A DNA stretch of 10,166 bases. It comes from G039029935 sp039029935. GTDB lineage: Bacteria; Chloroflexota; Anaerolineae; Caldilineales; Caldilineaceae. Position 1 is the stretch's first letter. Every line of letters starts with the position of its first letter. Shown here piece after piece: positions 1-6,417 of the stretch. The notes beneath the pieces are model-generated. The model made no database searches. It worked only from the letters and a program-made list of their open reading frames with translations, and had not been told where the DNA came from. Location of the stretch: positions 1 through 10,166 of the forward strand of contig JBCCFC010000407.1 in NCBI GenBank assembly GCA_039029935.1, written 5' to 3'. Made by a program: the position numbers and the translations under genes.

Positions 1-1
1 A

Positions 2-1795
2 ATGAGTAGTGGTCTGCTCTGTTTGATGTTATTACTGAGTGGTTGTCCTGTTCAACTGCCTTTAACGCCGATTAGCCCTTCTGTCGAACCATCTGCACCC
101 AGCGATGATGCGAATCCGGATGTTACGACGAATGTACTGACTGATACCACCAATGGTGAATCTGTGGAACCAGAGGCTTTGGCTGCGGATGAACTGGCAA
201 TTGATGAAGATGAAAACGACGCCGGTGTTGATGATGGCGATAGAGTTGGGTTGGCCTCGGTTGCACCAGAGGAGGACGCAGCTTCTGATTCTGCTGCGGA
301 CGTGTCTCAGGAGGGCGCATCTCAAGAGGAAGGAGCACAAGCTGCCACACCAACACCTAGCCCAGAATCCCAAGCCAAAACCTATTACAAACTGGCCTCT
401 CAATATGGTCGGTCAGGTGATTATCAAGCAGCCATTGACAACTATACACAGGCCATTACCCTGAACGCCGAGTATGCCAACGCCTACTATAATCGCGGGC
501 TTGCCTATGCCGAACTGGGACAACTTACCCGTGCGCTCAACGATTATACATCAGCGATTCAACTGGTTTCCGACTACCCCAATGTTTACCATCAGCGCGG
601 GCGCATCCACCGCACACAGGGGAATACACAAGCGGCAATTGCGGATTTTGACACCGCCATTTCGCTCAACCCTGACTATGTGAGTGCCTACATGACACGC
701 GGCATGACCTACTATTCGCTGAATAATTACAGTCGTGCGCAATCAGATTTTGCCACGGTTATTTCGATTGCCCCCAACACGGCCAAAGCCTATTACTACC
801 AAGCACGGATCGCCGATATCAGCGTTAATTATCAAACCGCATTGACCAACTATTCACAGGCGATTGACCTGATTCCGACCTATATCAATGCTTTCTACAA
901 TCGCGCTGGCGTCCATAAAAAGCTCAACGATTTCAACGCCGCCCTTGCCGATTACAATCGTGTCATTGAGTTCCAGCCCAGCCATGCCCAAGCCCATGCC
1001 AAGCGCGCCGAGATGAATCGCAATCTTGGGTATATTGACGCCGCCCTCGCCGATTACGCCCAAGCGATTGCATTGGCATCCGACCCCGCATCATCCTACG
1101 CACGGCTTTTGGACAGCTACTACACGAGTCGCGGCAACGTCTACTATGCCCAAGCGCGCTATGTTGAAGCCATCAACGACTTTGCCCAGGCAATCAGCCT
1201 TAACCCAAATTCCGCCAAAGCCTATTACACACGGGGGCTTTCCTATCGCAAGTTCAACGAATATGAAGCCTCCATCCAAGATTTGACAATGGCACTCTCG
1301 CTTGATCCCTCGCTGACCAACGCCTACTACAATCGCGGCTCTGTCTATGTCAAGCTGCTCGATTACAACGCCGCCGTCAGTGACTTCACCCAGGTGATTG
1401 CGCTTGATAGCGGCCATGTCAACGCCTACGTCAATCGTGGGGCAGCCTATCGTCAACTAGGTGCGTATGAGAGCGCGCTCGCTGATCTCAATCAAGCCAT
1501 CAACGTGCAGCCAAACTATGCCAAAGCCTATTTCAACCGCGGGCATGTCTACTATGCACAGGCCAACTACGCCGCCGCCATTCAGGATTATACGCAGACA
1601 ATGACGCTGGACCCCAACTCTACCAAAGTCCATTACAATCGCGGTGCTGCCTATCAAAAACAAGGTGATGTCCAAAATGCCTATGCGGATTACCAACGGT
1701 ATGTTGAAGTTGGCACGGATGCAGCGTTGGTGACAAAAGCACAGGAGCGGATTGAGGGCATTTTGCGCAAAAGTCGTGCGGATCGAGATGGGTAA
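2..1795 (+). CDS. TPR-repeat lipoprotein, 597 aa (5' end may lie outside the window)
   Basis: The product starts with a hydrophobic stretch ending in a lipobox, LLSGC at residues 11-15, so Cys15 is the likely lipidated residue and the protein should sit on the outer face of a membrane. The usual positive n-region is missing and the ATG is the second base of the window, so the true start may be upstream. Residues about 20-120 are rich in Asp, Glu, Ser and Pro and look like a disordered linker. From residue 125 to 574 there are 13 consecutive tetratricopeptide units, mostly 34 residues, with the typical pattern AYYNRG...Y..A..DY..AI.L.P. Unit 7 is 41 residues and unit 8 is 35. The C-terminus is a short basic helix. 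TPR superhelices bind peptides or partner proteins; no enzymatic domain is visible, so the partner is unknown. The next gene starts 73 bases downstream on the same strand and could be co-transcribed. Confidence 0.88.
   Translation: MSSGLLCLMLLLSGCPVQLPLTPISPSVEPSAPSDDANPDVTTNVLTDTTNGESVEPEALAADELAIDEDENDAGVDDGDRVGLASVAPEEDAASDSAADVSQEGASQEEGAQAATPTPSPESQAKTYYKLASQYGRSGDYQAAIDNYTQAITLNAEYANAYYNRGLAYAELGQLTRALNDYTSAIQLVSDYPNVYHQRGRIHRTQGNTQAAIADFDTAISLNPDYVSAYMTRGMTYYSLNNYSRAQSDFATVISIAPNTAKAYYYQARIADISVNYQTALTNYSQAIDLIPTYINAFYNRAGVHKKLNDFNAALADYNRVIEFQPSHAQAHAKRAEMNRNLGYIDAALADYAQAIALASDPASSYARLLDSYYTSRGNVYYAQARYVEAINDFAQAISLNPNSAKAYYTRGLSYRKFNEYEASIQDLTMALSLDPSLTNAYYNRGSVYVKLLDYNAAVSDFTQVIALDSGHVNAYVNRGAAYRQLGAYESALADLNQAINVQPNYAKAYFNRGHVYYAQANYAAAIQDYTQTMTLDPNSTKVHYNRGAAYQKQGDVQNAYADYQRYVEVGTDAALVTKAQERIEGILRKSRADRDG
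374..1723 (+). repeat. Array of 13 TPR units (protein-level repeat)
   Basis: Units begin AKTYY, ANAYY, PNVYH, VSAYM, AKAYY, INAFY, AQAHA, LDSYY, AKAYY, TNAYY, VNAYV, AKAYF, TKVHY. Spacing is 34 codons except units 7 (41) and 8 (35), which puts an insertion near the middle of the solenoid. The DNA copies have diverged and are not near-identical. Confidence 0.85.
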
Positions 1796-1856
1796 TCGTG
1801 TTTATATAGGCACACGTGCCACCGAATGAATAAGACCCTATTGTTTTGTAAAAAAT

Positions 1857-1861
1857 GGAGG
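1857..1861 (+). promoter_or_regulatory. Ribosome binding site GGAGG
   Basis: GGAGG lies 7 bases before the ATG at 1869, ideal spacing, and fixes the start of the 178-residue protein. I see no convincing -35/-10 pair in the 73-base gap behind the TPR gene. Confidence 0.8.
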
Positions 1862-1868
1862 CTTAATT

Positions 1869-2405
1869 ATGTCTTTATCAGTTGTATTTGATGAATACTC
1901 CTTGCCCGAAAAAGGGGAACATATCAACCTTGAAGTCAAACGTACCTTTTCGATTAATCTATCAGCAGATGAGGCCCAAAAGAAGGTCAAGCATTGGCTG
2001 TTTATGGATGTTAGCATGATGCTTGCTGCTGGAGAGCCGACGCTTGCGATTAGCCGTCATGCTGTCGTCTGGCGTGTTCCTGCCATGCTATACTCGACAC
2101 AGCAGGGGCTTTTGGGCGAGGTGGGGCGTGTGGATGTCAATGTGCAGACAGGTGAGATGTATAATACGCCAGAATGTCAAGACAAAATTGAAAATGCGAC
2201 AGAATCATTAATGGCAGAGCTACCGCCATTCCAGCTAAAATCCAATGACATGATTCCACCTGAATGCATCCTTGATGATATATCTGATATTCCAATTCTT
2301 GCATGGGATGATGACGATGAACAAGAGGGCGAAGACATGCAAGAGGATGAATATATAATGCCCAGTCCACAACCATTCAAGCCAGGGCTAATGCCTGTAG
2401 GATAA
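1869..2405 (+). CDS. Unrecognised 178-aa protein coupled to a C39-like peptidase gene
   Basis: I do not recognise the family. The start is fixed by a good GGAGG. Residues about 20-110 look like one compact alpha/beta domain: a strand with EVKRTFSINL (22-31), a helix with a Trp (35-53), then SRHAVVWRVPAML (62-74) and GEVGRVDVNVQTGE (83-96). The last motif recalls the G..G.i.vD..TGe strand-turn of PepSY-like folds, but I would not assign it. There is no signal peptide or membrane segment, so it is probably cytoplasmic. Residues 136-161 are strongly acidic (WDDDDEQEGEDMQEDEY near the end), followed by a Pro-rich tail. Its TAA stop overlaps the ATG of the next gene by one base, which implies translational coupling. 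An inferred role is partner, substrate or inhibitor of the adjacent peptidase; nothing in the sequence proves this. Confidence 0.75.
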   Translation: MSLSVVFDEYSLPEKGEHINLEVKRTFSINLSADEAQKKVKHWLFMDVSMMLAAGEPTLAISRHAVVWRVPAMLYSTQQGLLGEVGRVDVNVQTGEMYNTPECQDKIENATESLMAELPPFQLKSNDMIPPECILDDISDIPILAWDDDDEQEGEDMQEDEYIMPSPQPFKPGLMPVG

Positions 2406-2888
2406 TGATAATGACTACCAACAGACCGCCAATTCGTCTACGAGTACCACTGCAACATCAACGCAAAGATGGAGACTGCTTGGTTATATGTGCTTCAATG
2501 GCATTGAATTATCTACAGCGACCAGCTTCCTATTGGCGATTGGCGACTTTCCAGACTATTACGGCCAAGGGGCGTCGGTGTTCCATTTTCACAGATCACC
2601 AAACTAGGACGGTTAGGAATACAGGTTGATTGTCACCAAGGAACACTCGATAATCTTTATGACGCGCTTACCAAAAATGTGCCAGCCATTGTGCCCGTGC
2701 AAACAGCAGAACTGCCTTACTGGAACCACACCCCAAATCAACATGCAGTTGTTTTGGTCGGGATGGATGCGCAATTTGTTTATCTGAATGACCCTGCATT
2801 TCACATACCTGCGCTACGTGTACCCATTGGGGATTTTGATTTGGCATGGTTGGGGCAGGGTGAACAGTACGCTGTTTTGAGTTTGTAG
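2405..2888 (+). pseudogene. C39-like cysteine peptidase, disrupted by a +1 frameshift in a GGGG run
   Basis: The first frame (2405-2629) gives VPLQHQRKDGDCLVICASMA, a typical C39-like N-terminus with likely oxyanion Gln19 and catalytic Cys25. It then turns into unrelated sequence. The second half lies in another frame, ending at TAG/2888, and contains GVPFSQITKLGRLGI, QHAVVLVGMD (His113) and YLNDPAF (Asp129), the usual His and Asp regions. The frames meet at GGGG 2569-2572: leaving out one G gives a continuous 160-residue protein reading ITAKGVGVPFSQI. The coupled start (TAATG overlap) indicates expression with the upstream gene. Without a signal peptide or ABC-transporter fusion it would be a stand-alone cytoplasmic peptidase or peptidase-like protein. 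The defect may be a sequencing error in a homopolymer, a real mutation, or, less likely, programmed frameshifting. Family assignment is fairly sure; substrate is unknown. Confidence 0.8.
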
Positions 2889-3284
2889 CAAATTCAAATC
2901 TCCAAAAATAATGACCCAGTGCATTCAAGATATACAGAACGAGAACCAACATCAAGTAGTGCAAGTAGCACCAGATGCCTATCGTGGAGATGGGTGTTTG
3001 GTGCTGCTTGCACTTTTTTGTTTTAGGCCATTCCACAGAAATAAATACTCGCGGATTAGGCAGGGGAACCCTTTGGGTCCTAATGCCAACTTACTCGTGT
3101 ACGACCCGCACTAGAGAGTGCTAATTCCGCGCTTCAGAGGGCACTTCATTTTGTGGGATGGCCTTATATCAGTTGACCAATCAGTGGATTATTCTACCAA
3201 ACTCAGGACATCTATGCCTCTCCCATCTCCTTGTTGAATAGGTTCATATGTTCCTATGGACATTGCATCCATATTGTCGAAAAA
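2889..3284. other. Gene-free stretch between the C39-like gene and the AAA/nuclease gene
   Basis: I find no supported gene here. Short open frames on both strands lack ribosome binding sites and family resemblance. Two small inverted repeats are visible: GGAACCC/GGGTCC around 3065-3080 and GCACT/AGTGC at 3108-3121. Neither is followed by a T-run, so they are not convincing terminators. A degraded gene cannot be excluded. Confidence 0.5.
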
Positions 3285-3293
3285 TGGTACAAT
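3285..3293 (+). promoter_or_regulatory. Extended -10 promoter for the AAA/nuclease gene
   Basis: TGG-TACAAT matches the extended -10 form TGn-TATAAT with one mismatch (hexamer 3288-3293). A weak upstream TTGCAT at 3263-3268 is 19 bases away. Transcription would begin near 3300, giving a leader of about 47 bases before the ATG at 3347. Confidence 0.5.
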
Positions 3294-3346
3294 AGTCGCA
3301 ATGCCTATCGTTCTATTTGTTGTCAACAGGAGCCAAGCAAAACACG

Positions 3347-4903
3347 ATGAAATTTTTCAATATCACTGGACCGTGTAATCCAAAAATTCACTATATGTTA
3401 CCCTCTGCGATGCGCTTGGATGAGCGTGTCGTTAAACGGTTGATTGCACAACAATCTTATTTTGTCCTTCATGCACCTCGTCAAACTGGCAAAACGACGG
3501 CTATGTTAGAATTGGCGCGTCAACTGACTGCGTCGGGCGACTATATCAGCGTGATGGTGTCGATGGAGGTCGGTGCGGCTTTTCCCCATGATATTGGTCA
3601 GGCAGAAGATGCGATTTTAAATAGTTGGCGTCAGAATATTCGGTTTCAGTTGCCCAAAACATTGCATCCCTCTGACTGGAAACCCGATGCCCCCAACGGC
3701 CAGGGCATCAGTGAGTTTCTTGCCGAGTGGTCATTGGAGGCATCGCTCCCTCTGGTCGTGTTGCTGGATGAAATTGACGCACTCCAAAATGAAGTCTTAC
3801 TCTCAGTCCTTCGTCAACTACGCGATGGTTTCCCACGACGCCCAACCGCCTTTCCCAATTCTGTTGCACTCATTGGGCTGCGTGACGTGCGGGACTACAA
3901 AATCCGCGCTGGCGGTTCACCCCGTCTCAATACCAATAGCCCCTTTAACATTGCCGCACGTTCTTTTGCCCTGCGCAACTTTACCGAAGAGGAAGTCTAT
4001 GCCCTCCTGCGTCAACATACAGATGAAACGGGACAGGCGTTTACCAATGATGCCCTTGCACAAGTATTTCACCTCTCGCAGGGGCAACCTTGGTTGGTCA
4101 ACGCGCTTGCCAAAGTCTCGGTCGAGGAGCTGGTCTTGGATGAAACCATGCCTGTTGAGGTCGCCCATATCAATCAGTCCCGAGAAATTTTGATTCAGCG
4201 ACGCCAGACACATCTAGACCAGTTGACTGATAAACTGCTTGATGAGCGCGTCCGTCGCGTGATTGAGCCGATTCTAGCGGGCGGTACATTGAGCAATGTG
4301 CCGCTTGATGACCGTGATTATGTGGTAGATTTGGGGCTGGTCCGCCGTATCAATGGCAGTAGTATGGCAATCGCTAACCCCATCTACGGCGAAGTCATTC
4401 CCCGTGTCCTTGCCAGCAGTGCGCAAGACTCACTCCCCACTGTGCAACCGACATGGCTCAATGCGGATGGCTCGCTCAACACCGCCCAACTGCTCGATTC
4501 CTTCTTGGCCTTTTGGCGACAGCATGGGCAACCGCTGCTCCAGAGCGCACCCTATCACGAGATTGCCCCACACTTGGTGATGATGACCTATCTGCACCGC
4601 GTGGTCAACGGCGAAGGGCTCATTGAGCGCGAGTACGCCATCGGTATGGGACGCATTGACCTTTGTCTCTTCTATCGAGATGTACGTGTCGGCATGGAAC
4701 TCAAAGTATGGCGTGATGGGCAGGCAGACCCATTGAACGCTGGACTCACACAGTTGGATGTCTATCTCAGTGGGTTGGGCTTGGAAAGGGGATGGCTGGT
4801 CATCTTTGATCAACGCAGCGACTTGCCCAAAATCAGTGAACGCACGACGACGGAGATGGCGACATCGCCAGCAGGACGGTCGATTACGGTGATCCGAGGG
4901 TAG
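3347..4903 (+). CDS. AAA ATPase fused to a C-terminal PD-(D/E)XK nuclease-like domain, 518 aa
   Basis: The N-terminus reads MKFFNITGPCNP...HYMLP, typical of a bacterial family of AAA-like ATPases common in Chloroflexota. Walker A is APRQTGKTT (residues 43-51, Lys49). Walker B is VVLLDEIDAL with Asp141 and Glu142, followed by a possible sensor segment LIGLRDVRDYK. Residues about 200-300 contain helical and probably winged-helix lid regions (LSQGQPWLVNALAK). The C-terminal part carries a PD-(D/E)XK core: MGRIDLCLF (Asp438), then MELKVW (Glu451, Lys453), then a beta strand GWLVIFDQR. No signal peptide, so cytoplasmic. The role is not established; nuclease-coupled ATPases of this type are suspected in mobile-element or defence biology. 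I chose the ATG at 3347; an AGGAG at 3328-3332 lies 14 bases before it, rather far. A TTG at 3317 would add 10 residues outside the family-like start. Convergent with the gene at 5139-6179. Confidence 0.85.
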   Translation: MKFFNITGPCNPKIHYMLPSAMRLDERVVKRLIAQQSYFVLHAPRQTGKTTAMLELARQLTASGDYISVMVSMEVGAAFPHDIGQAEDAILNSWRQNIRFQLPKTLHPSDWKPDAPNGQGISEFLAEWSLEASLPLVVLLDEIDALQNEVLLSVLRQLRDGFPRRPTAFPNSVALIGLRDVRDYKIRAGGSPRLNTNSPFNIAARSFALRNFTEEEVYALLRQHTDETGQAFTNDALAQVFHLSQGQPWLVNALAKVSVEELVLDETMPVEVAHINQSREILIQRRQTHLDQLTDKLLDERVRRVIEPILAGGTLSNVPLDDRDYVVDLGLVRRINGSSMAIANPIYGEVIPRVLASSAQDSLPTVQPTWLNADGSLNTAQLLDSFLAFWRQHGQPLLQSAPYHEIAPHLVMMTYLHRVVNGEGLIEREYAIGMGRIDLCLFYRDVRVGMELKVWRDGQADPLNAGLTQLDVYLSGLGLERGWLVIFDQRSDLPKISERTTTEMATSPAGRSITVIRG

Positions 4904-4922
4904 GGTTGAGTGCTGGATATAG

Positions 4923-5045
4923 GACGAGACAGTTAGTCATATTGACGCCAATGGCAATGGTGAATACAACGAGCTAGATGACCTATCTATCGCATCCTTA
5001 CGTAGGTTATTGCACTTGGCTCACTTGGTGATGAGTGGTCTCTGA
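4923..5045 (+). pseudogene. Possible relic of a C13-type protease or calcium-loop protein
   Basis: This open frame has no credible start (it follows an in-frame TAG at 4920-4922) and ends at TGA 5043-5045. It encodes IDANGNGEYNELDD followed by a helix-like LSIASLRRLLHLAHL. The first part has the spacing of an EF-hand-type calcium loop (Asp, Asn, Asn, Gly, Glu, Asp). It closely resembles IDANGNGIPNEFDD, at 9889-9930 in the C13 protease gene of this window: by eye 32 of 42 bases match with no gap. It may be a remnant of a lost protease or dockerin-like gene, or a chance open frame with a convergent motif. Confidence 0.35.
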
Positions 5046-5067
5046 TGTACCAGTCGTCATTCGATAA

Positions 5068-5108
5068 GCGGAAAGCGCAAATTACACGGTCTTCCCGCTT
5101 TCATCCGC
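5068..5108. terminator. Imperfect hairpin between convergent genes, possible terminator
   Basis: GCGGAAAGCG (5068-5077) pairs with CGCTTT (5096-5101) and CCGC (5105-5108), leaving a CAT bulge and an 18-base loop. It lies between the two convergent stops, where a shared terminator is expected. It has no T-run on either strand and a large loop, so support is weak. Confidence 0.25.
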
Positions 5109-5138
5109 GCTCGTCCGCATCCCCGTTTGATCACAATC

Positions 5139-6179
5139 TTACACAGCAGCGGCCTCCATCTCATTGGCTGGTTGAGCGGCCTCTTTCACAACCTGATAAA
5201 ACTGTTTGAAATCCTCGATATTCATAATGGCATCAAAAATCTCTTTGAGTTTGGTATCAGCCATAATGGACGATAAAAACTTCTGAAGTTGCATATAATC
5301 TTTGGCTTTTGGATCATAACGCCATAAAATTAAGCTCAGAATATCTTGGCGCCGTGACTCGCGCATCTTTCGCGCGTCTTCACGAGATATCTGTGCTTCT
5401 TCATATGCTTTCTGCACTTCTTTATGCGCCTCCTCCTGCTTCTTTTGCGCCTCCTCCTGCTTCTTTTGGGCTTCTTCAAGCCGGAGACGCCAACGACGAA
5501 GATAGGGCGTATCCAATGCCCACTCATCCTGTTCTATCATGGTCTCAATCATCTTCATTACCTCCTCATCTTGTAACAAAGCCAGTAACTCTAGCAATAA
5601 CCGATGTTGCGTTTCCGTATCCGGCACAGACCGAATTGCCTGGTAAACCTGTGGGATGATTTCCTGTGGCTGCTCCAAATTGGTCTGCCCCAGTAATGGT
5701 AATAATACAGGTCGTCCCTCATCCAATAACTCCTGCGGGTCCAGTGTCCAAAGGTGTATAACGTCATAGTGCCATGCCAAGGTCACACGCTTGCCAATGC
5801 CCATGACTTGGTGATAGCCTGTATCTGTCACATTGGTCTTTTCACCAATGTAGAAAACAACGCTGTGAATGCGCACCCCTCGTTCTTGGTCGGTGAACCC
5901 AACAATGTAGTCCAACACACGAAAGCGCATCGGACGCTTTGAACTCTTCCCCTGAAATTCAAAATGCAACAATACCTGATAGGGCGTCTTTTCATTATCC
6001 TCTTCATCCGGCTCCACCGTCACCCAGAAGACCAAATCAGCGTAGGTGGCGTTGGGATTGGGTTGCAGTTCAATGTTCGCTGGCGTAATTGCAATGACCT
6101 TTTTCTTGAGTAACTATTCCGCAAAGTCCTGTGGTGCAATCTGGACCAGCCGTTTCAGAGGGCTGTCGGTTTTGTTCAT
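5139..6179 (-). pseudogene. Rpn-family PD-(D/E)XK nuclease/putative transposase, interrupted by an amber stop
   Basis: Reading from ATG 6179 the protein starts MNKTDSPLKRLVQIAPQDFAE, the characteristic opening of this family, then meets TAG at 6116-6114 (codon 22) before LLKKK. Relatives usually have Trp-Leu-Leu here, so TGG to TAG is the simplest explanation. Past the stop the frame is open to 5139 and would complete a 346-residue protein. It shows the PD-(D/E)XK core, ADLVFWV with Asp48 and LLHFEFQGK with Glu74 and Gln76, then the family-typical VIHLWTLDPQELL and LLPLL segments. Residues about 230-262 form a heptad coiled coil (EEAQKKQ repeats). The C-terminal domain begins SRRQDILSLILWRYD. 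A restart at TTG 6035 would give 298 residues but lose Asp48. These proteins are associated with recombination and genome plasticity. Promoter and ribosome binding site are intact, so inactivation is recent or is a sequence error. Confidence 0.85.
5426..5467 (-). repeat. Two perfect 21-bp tandem repeats coding for a coiled-coil heptad
   Basis: The plus-strand unit GCGCCTCCTCCTGCTTCTTTT occurs at 5426-5446 and again at 5447-5467, with a degenerate third copy following. Each unit encodes one seven-residue heptad (EEAQKKQ register) on the minus strand. Exact identity suggests recent slippage expansion; copy number may vary between strains. Confidence 0.9.
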
Positions 6180-6185
6180 CGTATT

Positions 6186-6189
6186 CTCC
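6186..6189 (-). promoter_or_regulatory. Ribosome binding site GGAG for the Rpn-family gene
   Basis: On the minus strand TTGGAG is followed after 6 bases by ATG at 6179-6177. This sets the real start of the Rpn-family gene upstream of the amber codon and shows that the first 21 codons belong to it. Confidence 0.8.
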
Positions 6190-6239
6190 AATATTTCCGT
6201 CAATTTAGCTGTATCGCTGATATTGTTTTTATATTTGGT

Positions 6240-6268
6240 AGTATACGGAACGAGGGGGTGATTGTCAA
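6240..6268 (-). promoter_or_regulatory. Near-consensus sigma-70-type promoter for the Rpn-family gene
   Basis: On the minus strand a perfect TTGACA (6268-6263) is separated by exactly 17 bases from TATACT (6245-6240), five of six consensus bases. Transcription would start near 6233, giving a leader of about 54 bases before the ATG at 6179. It is the best promoter in the window. Confidence 0.8.
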
Positions 6269-6403
6269 TATGATTTTCTCGATTTCAAAATTGCTTCGGG
6301 GATTTTGCCAAAAAATGAGTTTATTAAAGCCAGAACGACTGGTTCCTTTTTCGTCAGTAGGAAGAAAAGTGGAGACAATGCCTACTCAAGGATAGCAATT
6401 TGA

Positions 6404-6408
6404 AAGGA
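6404..6408 (+). promoter_or_regulatory. Ribosome binding site AAGGA for the LRR-protease gene
   Basis: AAGGA lies 9 bases before ATG 6418, which is directly followed by a signal peptide, so this start is well supported. No clear -35/-10 pair was found in 6269-6403. Confidence 0.7.
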
Positions 6409-6417
6409 CAAACGACA

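Noticed and set aside
1809..1820. Inverted repeat GGCAC-AC-GTGCC after the TPR gene
   Set aside because: The loop is two bases and there is no T-run, so it is not a credible terminator; an operator role has no further support.
2668..3036. Minus-strand frame with a hydrophobic stretch resembling a membrane segment
   Set aside because: Half of it is antisense to the C39-like gene, it has no ribosome binding site I can see, and no recognisable family.
3065..3080. Hairpin GGAACCC-TTT-GGGTCC
   Set aside because: Short, bulged and without a following T-run; it also lies far from both flanking genes.
3116..3124. GAGTGCTAA, the right half of a CIRCE (HrcA) operator
   Set aside because: The matching left arm at the required 9-base spacing (3098-3106) agrees in only 3 of 9 positions, and no chaperone gene follows.
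3317..3346. Upstream TTG start for the AAA/nuclease gene
   Set aside because: It would add ten residues that do not fit the family opening MKFFNITGPC, and it has no ribosome binding site at proper distance.
4430..4813. Minus-strand 127-codon frame inside the AAA/nuclease gene
   Set aside because: Antisense shadow of the PD-(D/E)XK coding region with no motif of its own.
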